DNA from: Corynebacterium diphtheriae
GTDB lineage: Bacteria; Actinomycetota; Actinomycetes; Mycobacteriales; Mycobacteriaceae
Reading direction: 5' to 3'
Assembly (NCBI RefSeq): GCF_001457455.1
Contig: NZ_LN831026.1
Coordinates: 1,116,001 to 1,180,000 of the forward strand
Length of the DNA stretch: 64,000 nt
How positions within the stretch are numbered: the stretch's first letter is position 1; every line of letters begins with the position of its first letter. The notes beneath the pieces are model-generated. The model saw nothing but the letters and a program-made list of their open reading frames with translations, did no database searches and was not told where the DNA came from. This document shows, piece by piece, positions 33,500-47,024 of this stretch. The position numbers and the translations under genes were made by a program.

Positions 33500-33552
33500 T
33501 ATTTGGGGTAGCGATATCGGTATTGCCTTTTGGGATAGGTACAATGCCAATC

Positions 33553-33735
33553 ATGAGTATTGACCCTAAGCTGCTTGAAGTGCTGGCCTGCCCTCAGGAT
33601 AAAGGCCCACTAAAATATCTTGAGGCGGAACAAGTCCTCGTTAATGAACGCCTCGAGATTGCCTATCGAATTGATGATGGCATTCCAGTAATGCTTGTCG
33701 AAGAATCCATCGCCTGGCCACCAGCAGAAAAATAA
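33553..33735 (+). CDS. Trm112-like small protein (UPF0434 family)
   Basis: A 60-residue protein starting MSIDPKLLEVLACPQDKGPLKYL. The shape fits the UPF0434/Trm112-like family (LLEILxCPxCKG..., IDDGIPVML). Only one cysteine remains in the CPxD position here, so a classical zinc site is not expected. In other organisms Trm112-like proteins act as partners of methyltransferases, but the bacterial role is unclear. The start could also be the ATG 9 bp upstream. It sits between argH and tyrS, 13 bp before tyrS, probably in one transcript. Confidence 0.85.
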   Translation: MSIDPKLLEVLACPQDKGPLKYLEAEQVLVNERLEIAYRIDDGIPVMLVEESIAWPPAEK

Positions 33736-33748
33736 TTAGGGATCTTTT

Positions 33749-35011
33749 ATGAACATTATCGACGAACTCCAATGGCGTGGCCTGATTAATCAGTCCACCG
33801 ACATCGACGCGTTGCGAGAAGCATGCGAAAAACCGATCACACTTTACTGCGGGTTTGATCCAACTGGTGACTCTCTACACGCAGGTCACTTGGTACCGAT
33901 GATTATGCTCCGACGTTTCCAAGAAGCTGGTCACCGACCGATTACTCTTGCTGGGGGTGCAACAGGTTTTATTGGGGATCCACGCGACGTGGGGGAGCGT
34001 TCTATGCTGCCCCAAGATACTATCGAGCACAATCTTGAGTCGATTAAAAAACAACTTCTGTCATTTGTCCGATTTGATGGTGATAATCCAGCCATCATGG
34101 TGAACAATGCTGACTGGACTATGTCTATGTCAGTAGTTGATTTTTTGCGTGATGTCGGAAAAAACTTCTCACTAAATACGATGCTGGATCGTGAAACTGT
34201 CAAACGACGCTTGGAAACAGACGGAATCTCTTATACAGAGTTTTCCTACATGCTGCTCCAAGCTAATGATTTTGTTCAGCTGAATCGTGAATACGACTGT
34301 GTCCTGCAAATCGGTGGTGGAGATCAATGGGGCAACATTGTTTCGGGTGTGGATCTCAATCGTCGAGTATCCGGAACAAAAACTCATGCACTGACCGTTC
34401 CTCTTGTAACTGATGCCCAGGGACAGAAATTTGGTAAGTCGACGGGCGGCGGAAAGCTTTGGCTTGATCCGGAGAAAACCTCCGCATATTCGTGGTATCA
34501 GTATTTCCTCAATGCGGGAGATTCTGTCGTCATTGATTACCTTCGATGGTTTACTTTCTTAACTCAAGAAGAAATCGCTGAATTAGAAACTGAAGTACGG
34601 GAGCGTCCTCACCAAAGAGCTGCTCAACGCCGACTTGCTCAAGAGATGACTGATTTAGTCCATGGACACGATGCGACTGTCTCGGTTGAGTTGGCTGCTC
34701 AAGCACTTTTCGGCCGTGCTTCTTTGCAAGATCTAGATGAAGCTACGTTGGATGGTGCATTGTCCGAAACCGTAATTTTTGAAGTTCCCGCAGGTGAATC
34801 GCCTACGGTTATCGATCTTCTCATCGGTGCAGGTCTTGTTAACTCGAAGGGAGCTGCGCGTAGAACAATTAAAGAAGGCGGCGCATACGTCAATAATGAG
34901 CGAATTGAATCAGAAGATTGGCAACCAACTGATGAGGTTTTGCTACATGGAGCATGGTTAGTTCTTCGTAAAGGAAAGAAAAACTTTGCAGGTGTGAAGT
35001 ACTCCGCGTAA
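33749..35011 (+). CDS. tyrS: Tyrosine--tRNA ligase
   Basis: A class I aminoacyl-tRNA synthetase of 420 residues. The HIGH-like motif is HAGH in [17 protein letters not shown] (about residue 45-50) and the KMSKS-like motif is KFGKS (about 228-233). GGGDQWGNI binds tyrosine. A C-terminal S4 RNA-binding domain (about 350-415, [31 protein letters not shown]) recognises the tRNA. AGGGAT precedes the ATG. A terminator separates it from the rRNA operon leader. Confidence 0.97.
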   Translation: MNIIDELQWRGLINQSTDIDALREACEKPITLYCGFDPTGDSLHAGHLVPMIMLRRFQEAGHRPITLAGGATGFIGDPRDVGERSMLPQDTIEHNLESIKKQLLSFVRFDGDNPAIMVNNADWTMSMSVVDFLRDVGKNFSLNTMLDRETVKRRLETDGISYTEFSYMLLQANDFVQLNREYDCVLQIGGGDQWGNIVSGVDLNRRVSGTKTHALTVPLVTDAQGQKFGKSTGGGKLWLDPEKTSAYSWYQYFLNAGDSVVIDYLRWFTFLTQEEIAELETEVRERPHQRAAQRRLAQEMTDLVHGHDATVSVELAAQALFGRASLQDLDEATLDGALSETVIFEVPAGESPTVIDLLIGAGLVNSKGAARRTIKEGGAYVNNERIESEDWQPTDEVLLHGAWLVLRKGKKNFAGVKYSA

Positions 35012-35021
35012 AGATTGATGC

Positions 35022-35074
35022 TTAAGGTCCAATCTCATGTTTTGTTGTGAGATTGGACCTTAAAGTCTTTTTAA
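35022..35074 (+). terminator. Terminator after tyrS
   Basis: A 16-bp stem (TTAAGGTCCAATCTCA and complement) with a 10-nt loop and a T run separates tyrS from the rRNA operon. Confidence 0.93.
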
Positions 35075-35631
35075 TATCTTCAAAAATCTATCTACCTGCG
35101 GGTTTGTGTGTTTGTGTGAACGTGTGTAACTTATAGCGAGTCGCCGACACTGAGAGGTTGTTCGGATAAGACAAAATTAAAAAAGTGTTGATCCTGTTTG
35201 ACTTTATGTTCATCAGGGGTTAACGTTTCATTCACCGCAAAGTTCTGGTCATCATTGTGATGGTGATTGGTGTTGTGTGTGCGTGTTGTTTGAGAACTCA
35301 ATAGTGTGCCAATGTACTTGTGGTTCCCATCCTTATTGTGGGTGGGGATCGGTATAGGAATAAAGATACATGCAATGATGATGAACGTGATGTTGTCATA
35401 CGGCCGGCAAGTGTGCCATGGCTTGTAAATAACATGATGGTTGTTGTGAATTGTTGTGTTGGTGGTCATTGTTATTTTTTCCCCGTCAAGGGATGATGGC
35501 CACGTTTTTGATAGAGCAAATCATTAATTTTTTATTTTGCCAGTTGCAAACAATTGTGTGTTGTTTGTGGTGGTTTTTAGCCAGTTGGTTGGACTCGTTC
35601 CAGCTTGAAGGGTTGGTCTTTTGACTGATTT
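35075..35631 (+). promoter_or_regulatory. rRNA operon promoter and leader region
   Basis: These 557 bp without a protein gene carry the rRNA promoter and leader. A nut-like antitermination element TTTGAGAACTCAATAGTG is present at 35290-35307, and a related copy recurs in the 16S-23S spacer. I could not pick promoter -35/-10 boxes with confidence. The sequence becomes G/T-rich towards the 16S start. Confidence 0.7.
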
Positions 35632-40600
<4,969 letters not shown>

Positions 40601-40744
40601 TGTAACGAGCAAAAAATAAACATCTATGAACATCTCACCGCTTTTTGTTGTGGGTGATGGTTTAAATGGATAATGAGTGTTGCTTGCGTCTGCTGTGCAG
40701 TGTCTGGCATGGCACACCTTGTCACCGTGGGTGGTTGGTTGTGT

Positions 40745-40864
40745 GTGTTGGTGGTTATTGTGTCGGGGGTACGCCCGGTCCCTTTCCGAACCCGGAAGCT
40801 AAGCCCGATTGCGCTGATGGTACTGCACCTGGGAGGGTGTGGGAGAGTAGGTCGCTGCCAACCT
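40745..40864 (+). rRNA. rrf: 5S ribosomal RNA
   Basis: About 120 nt. The core ACGCCCGGTCCC...CGAACCCGGAAGCTAAGCCC is diagnostic, and the ends pair (GTTGGTGG with the GCTGCCAAC end). It follows the 23S gene after about 144 bp of G/T-rich spacer without a tRNA. Confidence 0.96.
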
Positions 40865-40891
40865 AAAACTTAAAAAATGATATGGTAAGGC

Positions 40892-40934
40892 GTGTGCAGG
40901 AGAGAATATTTTCTTTTCTGTACACGCTTTATTG
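40892..40934 (+). terminator. Terminator of the rRNA operon
   Basis: CGTGTGCAGGAGAG pairs with CTTTTCTGTACACG with wobble pairs, followed by CTTTATT. It is the only hairpin downstream of 5S before the next gene. Confidence 0.7.
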
Positions 40935-40964
40935 TATATTACGTAATTTCAAAGGATTTTCTCT

Positions 40965-42041
40965 ATGGCTGATTCCTCATCACGTAGCTCACACGACGGA
41001 CCTCGCCGTTCCAACGAAGGGCGACCACGTGGTGGTAGCTACGGTAAAAAGCGTTCAGAAGGTGGAAAACCTCGTCGCTTTGGTAACCAAACCTCTGAGT
41101 CTCGTCGTGGTCAAGGCTACGGTAAGCGATGGGAAAAACAGGATGGTGACCGTCGCAGCTATAGAGGAGATTCGGCGAATTCGCAACGTCGACACGACCG
41201 CGATGGTGGCGAGTGGAAGCGTGGTGACCGGAAGGATTACCGTTCTGACCGTAGCAATCGCTTCGAGTCTAAGGGCCAAAAGCGCCAACATAGCCAGCGT
41301 GGCGGTTCTGATCGGGATAAGCATTTCAACGGGCCTATGCGTTCTGGATATCGCGAAGAACGCATTACTAAGCGCCTGAATGAGCCTGCATTGCCCGCTG
41401 ATATTGATGTGCGTGATCTGGACCCGATGGTTCTTCAAGATCTAAAGGTACTGGCTAAAGATAACGCTGACGCAGTCGCGAAGCATATGATCATGGCCGC
41501 AGTTTGGATGTCTGAAGATCCAGAATTAGCTTTGAAGCACGCTCGTGCAGCTAAAGATCGTGCAGGAAGGGTCGCAATCGCTCGTGAGACCTGTGGTATT
41601 GCTGCATATCACGCAGGTGAATGGAAAGAGGCTTTGTCTGAGCTTCGCGCCGCGCGTCGTATGAGTGGTGGCCCAGGACTCATCGCAGTTATGGCTGACT
41701 GCGAACGCGGTTTAGGACGTCCAGAAAAAGTTATTGAGCTTGCTCGCAATGAAGATACTAAGCATTTGGATCATGAGACCCGTATTGAGCTTGCGATTGT
41801 AGTAGCTGGTGCACGTCTTGATTTGGGACAACCTGAGTCTGCGGTAGCCACTTTGGAGAGCATGAATCCAAAAGAAAATGCTTCTGGACTCGAAGCAGCC
41901 CGACTTTCTTACGCCTATGCTGATGCTTTGTTGCAATCGGGAAGAAAAGAGGATGCTCATCGTTGGTTCACCATTTGCAAAGTGCAAGACATTGACGAGA
42001 CTACCGATGTAGTTGATCGCTTGGAGTCTCTCGCTCATTAA
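40965..42041 (+). CDS. Arg-rich disordered N-terminus plus TPR-like repeat protein
   Basis: A 358-residue protein in two parts. The first ~125 residues are low-complexity and rich in Arg, Gly, Ser and Asp (RRSNEGRPRGG, RRSYRGDSANS, GDRKDYRSDRSN), resembling disordered RNA-binding tails. The remainder (about 135-358) is helical with TPR-like units such as ALKHARAAKDRAGRVAIARE and AAYHAGEWKEALSELRAARR. AAAGGA precedes the ATG. It heads a string whose order matches the mycobacterial HAD-tlyA-ppnK-recN cluster. A ribosome- or RNA-associated role is plausible because of the basic tail, but it is an inference. Confidence 0.85.
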   Translation: MADSSSRSSHDGPRRSNEGRPRGGSYGKKRSEGGKPRRFGNQTSESRRGQGYGKRWEKQDGDRRSYRGDSANSQRRHDRDGGEWKRGDRKDYRSDRSNRFESKGQKRQHSQRGGSDRDKHFNGPMRSGYREERITKRLNEPALPADIDVRDLDPMVLQDLKVLAKDNADAVAKHMIMAAVWMSEDPELALKHARAAKDRAGRVAIARETCGIAAYHAGEWKEALSELRAARRMSGGPGLIAVMADCERGLGRPEKVIELARNEDTKHLDHETRIELAIVVAGARLDLGQPESAVATLESMNPKENASGLEAARLSYAYADALLQSGRKEDAHRWFTICKVQDIDETTDVVDRLESLAH

Positions 42042-42090
42042 TTTGTGCTTGATTGAGCTCTGATATCTTTCGTCCACTATGCTGTTACGC

Positions 42091-43074
42091 ATGACTGTTT
42101 TGGATGAGTATGATGCCCTGTTGTTTGACCTAGACGGTACTGTCTGGGAAGGCGGCAGGGCGTTACCTTTTGCCGTTGACTCAATTAATCAAGCAAATCT
42201 TCCGCTCATGTATGTGACCAACAATGCCTCGCGTGGCCCAGAAGTAGTTGCCTCTTTGTTGTCTGGTATGGGTATTTTTACTCAACCTGAACAGGTTCTT
42301 ACCTCAGCCCAAGCAGCGATCGATCTAGCTCTCAAAGAGGTACCTGTTGGTAGCAACGTCTTGGTGTTAGGCACAGATTCGTTTAAATCTCTGGCTGCAG
42401 AAGCAGGTTATATGGTAGTGAACTCTGCTGATATGGAGCCTGTTGCCGTCTTCCATGGTCATAATCCCGCCACTAGTTGGACTGAATTGAGCGAGGCTGC
42501 TCTGGCTATTAGATGTGGCGCTAAATATTACGCGTCAAATTTAGATACAACTCTTCCGAGTGAGCGAGGGCTTTGCGTTGGTAACGGGTCGATGGTGGCG
42601 GCGGTTGTGAGCGCAACAGGAGTTCAACCTGTTTCAGCGGGCAAACCGGGTGCTGCTATGTTCCATGTTGCCGCTGAAAAACTGGCTTCAGAGCACCCGT
42701 TAGCTGTCGGTGATCGTTTAAATACCGATATTGCTGGTGGCGTTGCTGCGGGGTTTGATACCCTGCATCTTCTTACTGGCGTATCCCAGCATTGGGCGCT
42801 CATTCATGCTATTGAATCGGAACGCCCGACTCTTATAGCTGAGGATTTACGTGCTCTTAGCTCTGATAGAAGTGTGTTAATGCCTCAAATGCAGGGGGAT
42901 TTTAACGCTTATCTTCAAGGAACCGAAATTGTTCTTGACGGTGGTTTGACGGCTTCGACTTCTACGGAAGCGTTGAGATCAGTGTTGTCTGTAGCGTGGC
43001 AAAGTGCTGAATTTGGTGGCACTGTTAAACCGGTCAGTGAACATGCTATTCGGTGTATGTCTGAATGGCGTTAA
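42091..43074 (+). CDS. HAD-IIA family sugar-phosphate phosphatase
   Basis: A haloacid dehalogenase-type phosphatase of about 327 residues. Motif I is DALLFDLDGTVWEGG, motif II lies in MYVTNNASRG, and motifs III/IV lie in SAGKPGAAMF and AVGDRLNTDIAGG. The cap placement and YASNLDTTLPSERG segment fit the NagD/HAD-IIA group. ATG 42091 is preceded by TATGCT at a distance that could be a -10 box for a leaderless start; ATG 42079 is the alternative. Orthologous position to Rv1692, reported as a glycerol-phosphate phosphatase in mycobacteria. Confidence 0.88.
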   Translation: MTVLDEYDALLFDLDGTVWEGGRALPFAVDSINQANLPLMYVTNNASRGPEVVASLLSGMGIFTQPEQVLTSAQAAIDLALKEVPVGSNVLVLGTDSFKSLAAEAGYMVVNSADMEPVAVFHGHNPATSWTELSEAALAIRCGAKYYASNLDTTLPSERGLCVGNGSMVAAVVSATGVQPVSAGKPGAAMFHVAAEKLASEHPLAVGDRLNTDIAGGVAAGFDTLHLLTGVSQHWALIHAIESERPTLIAEDLRALSSDRSVLMPQMQGDFNAYLQGTEIVLDGGLTASTSTEALRSVLSVAWQSAEFGGTVKPVSEHAIRCMSEWR

Positions 43075-43091
43075 TAGGTGGTTTGAGTTAA

Positions 43092-43241
43092 ATGGAGATT
43101 CCTAAGCCTCATGATCCTCTTAGCCCTTCTCAAATTGCGTCAGAAATAAGCGAATTATTGGCGCAAAATCCCAACAATCTCCACGATGAAGTCCAGCTAT
43201 TAACGCGGGCTCATTCACTATTACATGATGCGCTTTCCTAA
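43092..43241 (+). CDS. Small conserved protein between HAD and tlyA
   Basis: A 49-residue frame, MEIPKPHDPLSPSQIASEIS to the end LHDALS. A short Pro-rich start leads into a probable amphipathic helical stretch (IASEISELLAQNP, VQLLTRAHSLLHDALS). It begins 17 bp after the phosphatase stop and ends 42 bp before tlyA. Mycobacterium tuberculosis has a small gene of unknown function (Rv1693) in the same place. Conserved position and lack of overlap support it as real. Function unknown. Confidence 0.75.
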   Translation: MEIPKPHDPLSPSQIASEISELLAQNPNNLHDEVQLLTRAHSLLHDALS

Positions 43242-43283
43242 AAAAGGGATGGCACACATCGTTATCGGAAAGAGCTATAACAG

Positions 43284-44105
43284 ATGCAACCTAGAAGGCG
43301 CCTCGATGCCGAGCTTGTTCGTCGTAAAATCGCACGCTCTCGCGAGCAAGCAGTAGAGATGATTAAAGATGGCCGGGTCCACGTACAGGGTTTCGTTGCC
43401 AAGAAGCCAGCCACCCAAGTGACCCCAGAGGCATCAATTCGTGTAGAAGATGCTGGTTTGGATGATTGGGCATCTCGTGGCGCTCATAAATTATTGGGTG
43501 CACTCGCAGAGTTTAAATCTAAAGGCTTGAATGTTTCTGGACGTCGTGCGCTTGATGCTGGTGCATCAACTGGTGGTTTCTCAGATGTTCTACTGCGGGA
43601 ATCTGCTTCTGAGGTCGTAGCAGTCGATGTTGGGTATGGTCAGCTCATTTGGCGATTACGAAATGATGCTCGTGTTAAGGTTTTGGACCGCACCAATATT
43701 CGAAATCTGAGCTTGGAAATAACAGATGGCCCCTGCGATTTAATGGTGGGTGATCTTTCGTTTATCTCTCTGAAGCTCACTTTGCCAGCTATCACAGCCT
43801 GCATGAGTGATGGTGCGGACCTTTTACCCATGGTTAAACCCCAGTTTGAGGTAGGTAAAGAACGACTAGGACACGGCGGAGTGGTCCGTGACCCCAAGCT
43901 TCGGGCAGAGGTCACCGAAGATATCGCATTATTTGCTCAGCAACTTGGACTGAGTTTTGTCGATGTAGTCGCATCACCATTACCTGGTCCATCAGGAAAT
44001 GTTGAATATTTCCTCTGGCTAAAAAAGGATTCAGGTAGGTCTGCTAAGGGGTTACAAGAGATTCATGAAAAAGTCGCGGAAGCAGTCCAGAAAGGTCCGC
44101 AGTAA
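43284..44105 (+). CDS. tlyA: TlyA-type rRNA 2'-O-methyltransferase / hemolysin-like protein
   Basis: A 273-residue protein with an N-terminal S4 RNA-binding domain (1-65, RRRLDAELVRRKIARSREQAVEMIKDGRVHVQGF) and a C-terminal Rossmann methyltransferase of the FtsJ class (LDAGASTGGFSDVLL SAM site, LMVGDLSFISLKLTLP, MVKPQFEVGK). Mycobacterial TlyA 2'-O-methylates 16S and 23S rRNA and determines capreomycin sensitivity; the same activity is inferred here. Its stop TAA shares one base with the nadK start (TAATG), so the two are probably coupled. Confidence 0.95.
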   Translation: MQPRRRLDAELVRRKIARSREQAVEMIKDGRVHVQGFVAKKPATQVTPEASIRVEDAGLDDWASRGAHKLLGALAEFKSKGLNVSGRRALDAGASTGGFSDVLLRESASEVVAVDVGYGQLIWRLRNDARVKVLDRTNIRNLSLEITDGPCDLMVGDLSFISLKLTLPAITACMSDGADLLPMVKPQFEVGKERLGHGGVVRDPKLRAEVTEDIALFAQQLGLSFVDVVASPLPGPSGNVEYFLWLKKDSGRSAKGLQEIHEKVAEAVQKGPQ

Positions 44106-45043
44106 TGACTATCGATTGCCTTGAAGATCGCAGAGTTTTACTAGTTCCGCATACCGGAAGACCTCAAAATGTTGCTTCAGCTGCGCTAGCTGCCGAGCTT
44201 CTCGACGATTCAGGCGTCGGAGTTCGTGTTCTCGTTCCGGCCGAAGACACAACGGTTGCAACGCATCCAGTTTTGGGACAATTTGAACGGGTTTCTCATT
44301 CTCCTCAAGCGACTCAAAGTGTTGATCTAGTACTGGTATTAGGCGGCGACGGTACATTTCTGCGTGCAGCTGATCTCGCCCATGGTGCTGATCTACCAGT
44401 GTTAGGTATCAACCTAGGACATGTCGGTTTTTTGGCTGAATGGGAGAAGGATTCCTTAGACGAAGCTGTCCGTAGAGTTACAAAAGGAAGTTTCAGAATT
44501 GAAGAACGTATGACTCTCGATGTCAGCGTTTACGATTCAGATGGTACTGCAATTGGTCGAGGGTGGGCTTTGAATGAAATTAGTATCGAAAATAGCAACC
44601 GAAGTGGTGTTTTGGATGCAACATTAGAAATTGATAGTCGGCCTGTAAGTTCATTTGGGTGTGACGGCATCATAGTTTCAACACCTACGGGTTCGACCGC
44701 TTATGCTTTTTCCGCAGGTGGTCCCGTGTTGTGGCCTGAACTAGACGCCATTTTGGTCGTACCGAACAACGCACATGCACTATTCACCAAGCCACTAGTA
44801 GTAAGTCCTCGGTCATCTGTGGCAGTGGAATCGCATCCTAGCGCATTTCCTGCTACTGCTGTCATGGATGGATTCCGTTCGATTTCCGTCCCACCAGGTG
44901 CACGAGTAGAAGTCAAGCGCGGTTCTCGGTCGATTAAGTGGGTACGGTTGGATGACATCCCGTTCACGGACAGACTTGTCACGAAATTGCGGTTGCCCGT
45001 AGAAGGGTGGAGGGGACCTAAGAATCATGATTCCACAGATTAA
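44105..45043 (+). CDS. nadK: NAD kinase
   Basis: A 312-residue kinase that phosphorylates NAD to NADP. The GGDGT motif (LVLGGDGTFLRAADLA) binds the diphosphate. ALNEISIENSNRSGVLD, the TPTGSTAYAFSAGGPV loop and VPNNAHALFTKPLVV complete the signature. It overlaps tlyA by one base and is followed by 131 bp containing a LexA-box candidate before recN. Gene order tlyA-nadK-recN is conserved in actinobacteria. Confidence 0.97.
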   Translation: MTIDCLEDRRVLLVPHTGRPQNVASAALAAELLDDSGVGVRVLVPAEDTTVATHPVLGQFERVSHSPQATQSVDLVLVLGGDGTFLRAADLAHGADLPVLGINLGHVGFLAEWEKDSLDEAVRRVTKGSFRIEERMTLDVSVYDSDGTAIGRGWALNEISIENSNRSGVLDATLEIDSRPVSSFGCDGIIVSTPTGSTAYAFSAGGPVLWPELDAILVVPNNAHALFTKPLVVSPRSSVAVESHPSAFPATAVMDGFRSISVPPGARVEVKRGSRSIKWVRLDDIPFTDRLVTKLRLPVEGWRGPKNHDSTD

Positions 45044-45127
45044 TCCCCATTAAGCGTAACTTTCGCCAGTATTTAGTGGGCGATTGGTGAAAATGCTATG
45101 GCAGAAAAATTTGATATTCGAACACAA

Positions 45128-45143
45128 TAGAACACCTGTTCCT
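45128..45143. promoter_or_regulatory. LexA (SOS) box candidate upstream of recN
   Basis: TAGAACACCTGTTCCT contains the perfect SOS core GAAC-N4-GTTC. The outer positions match the corynebacterial consensus only partly. It lies 32 bp before the recN ATG, just upstream of a TACTAT -10-like box, so LexA binding would block the promoter. Confidence 0.6.
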
Positions 45144-45174
45144 TAATTGGATGATTTTGATGTACTATAGCTCT

Positions 45175-46914
45175 ATGCTTTCCGATATCACCATTCACAA
45201 CCTTGGGGTTATTCCGAGTGCGTCACTTGAGCTGAGTGAGGGTCTTACCGTTTTGACCGGCGAAACAGGCGCCGGTAAAACGATGGTCGTTACAGGATTG
45301 AGACTGCTGGCAGGTGGCCGTGCCGAAGCTCAACGTGTTCGAAGTGGCAGTAGCCAAGCTGTTGTAGAAGGGCGATTTTTACTGGACTCTGTTGCCCCCG
45401 AATCGGCCGAAATGGCACGTGCGGTGGTATCCGCAGCAGGAGGTGCGCTAGATGAAAATGGTGAGGTTATAGTTTCCCGCACAGTGAGTGCACAAGGGCG
45501 CTCTCGTGCGCACCTTGGAGGTCGCTCCGTTCCTGCGGCGAACTTAGTGGAGTTTTCGAAAGAAGTTCTCACAATTCATGGTCAAAATGACCAGCTTCGG
45601 TTACTTAATAGCGATCGCCAGCGAGATGCACTCGATCGTTTTTCCCAAAAGATTAGTGCTTTAATGACAGTTTATTCCGAAGCGTATAGAGCGTGGAAAA
45701 ATCTCTCGAAGGACCTCCAGGAACGTCAAGCATCGAAACGGGAACTTGCACAAGAAGTCGATCGCCTAGAGTTTGCTATTCGAGAGATTAGTGAGGTCGA
45801 TCCGCAACCAGGTGAAGAAGCGGATCTTCTTGTTCAAATCACACGACTACAAGACGTAGATGATCTTCGGGCGCAGGCTGTAGGAGCGCTTTCTGTAATT
45901 GATGGTGCTGCAGGGGTTGAAGGATATGCTACGTGTGACTCTAGTGACTCCAATGCAGCTTCGGATCTTATTGGTCAAGCACTATCAAGTGTCAGGGTAA
46001 GTAGTGATCCCACATTACAAGGTGTTTCGCAACAGCTAGAAGCTGTTACATCAATCTTGATGGAAGTTTCTGCTCAATTAGGTGGTTTTCTAGATGAATT
46101 ACCAGCGGATCCTAAAATGTTAGACGAATTGCTTCAACGGCAGCAGGCACTCAAACAGTTAACACGCAAGTATGCTTCTGACATCGATGGCGTTATCAAA
46201 TGGAAGCTTAAAGCTGAGCAAAAACTGGAATCGATTGATGTTTCACCTGAAGCTCTTGATCAGCTCAAAAAGGAAACAGCTCTGGCAGAGCGAAAAATGA
46301 ATGATGCCGGTATGGCTTTGCGCGCAGCTCGTATCGAAGCTGCGCAGGAACTTAGTAATGCAGTCACGAAAGAGCTGCACGGATTGGCTATGCCTAAGGC
46401 CATGTTTTCAGTGGTTGTACATCCAACGGAACCACAACCTTCTGGGTTCGATGAAGTTGAGTTTTGCTTAGCACCAAATAAAGCTACTGATCCTCGGCCA
46501 TTGGCTTCGTCGGCATCAGGAGGCGAGCTGTCTCGTGTCATGCTTGCTTTGGAAGTTATTCTTTCGGCAGGGCAACATGGAAATACGCTTGTGTTCGACG
46601 AGGTGGATGCAGGAGTTGGTGGGCGCGCTGCAGTAGAAATCGGGCGTCGATTAGCTCGTCTTGCCCAAAATAACCAAGTCATTGTTGTTACGCATTTGCC
46701 ACAAGTGGCTGCCTATGCAGATACCCATTTACATGTCGCGAAAGACGTTGGTGAATCAACAGTGACATCGGGTGTAGAAAAATTGTCGGAACAACGTCGA
46801 GTTGAGGATCTCGCTCGTATGCTCGCGGGACTTGAGGACACTGATACTGGGCGGGCACACGCCAAAGAGCTTTTTGAGAAGGCTCAAGCGGAAAACCGTG
46901 CGTTTCGCGTTTAG
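45175..46914 (+). CDS. recN: DNA repair protein RecN
   Basis: A 579-residue SMC-like ATPase acting in double-strand-break repair. Walker A is LTGETGAGKTMVVTGL near the N-terminus, followed by a coiled-coil middle (about 150-370) with ISEVDPQPGEE. The ABC signature is ASGGELSRVMLAL and Walker B is TLVFDEVDAGVGG. ATG 45175 gives the usual MLSDITIHNLGV start; the frame opens 8 codons earlier. A TACTAT box ends 6 nt before this ATG, suggesting a leaderless message. The LexA-box core upstream suggests SOS induction. Confidence 0.96.
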   Translation: MLSDITIHNLGVIPSASLELSEGLTVLTGETGAGKTMVVTGLRLLAGGRAEAQRVRSGSSQAVVEGRFLLDSVAPESAEMARAVVSAAGGALDENGEVIVSRTVSAQGRSRAHLGGRSVPAANLVEFSKEVLTIHGQNDQLRLLNSDRQRDALDRFSQKISALMTVYSEAYRAWKNLSKDLQERQASKRELAQEVDRLEFAIREISEVDPQPGEEADLLVQITRLQDVDDLRAQAVGALSVIDGAAGVEGYATCDSSDSNAASDLIGQALSSVRVSSDPTLQGVSQQLEAVTSILMEVSAQLGGFLDELPADPKMLDELLQRQQALKQLTRKYASDIDGVIKWKLKAEQKLESIDVSPEALDQLKKETALAERKMNDAGMALRAARIEAAQELSNAVTKELHGLAMPKAMFSVVVHPTEPQPSGFDEVEFCLAPNKATDPRPLASSASGGELSRVMLALEVILSAGQHGNTLVFDEVDAGVGGRAAVEIGRRLARLAQNNQVIVVTHLPQVAAYADTHLHVAKDVGESTVTSGVEKLSEQRRVEDLARMLAGLEDTDTGRAHAKELFEKAQAENRAFRV

Positions 46915-47024
46915 CGGTAGATTTCAATAAGCATTGTACAAATACTGTGGATGTCGAAATTTTATGAGGATTAAGGCTTTTCCTTCCGCGCGCCTCTGTA
47001 CACAATTCAATAATGGAAGGCACA

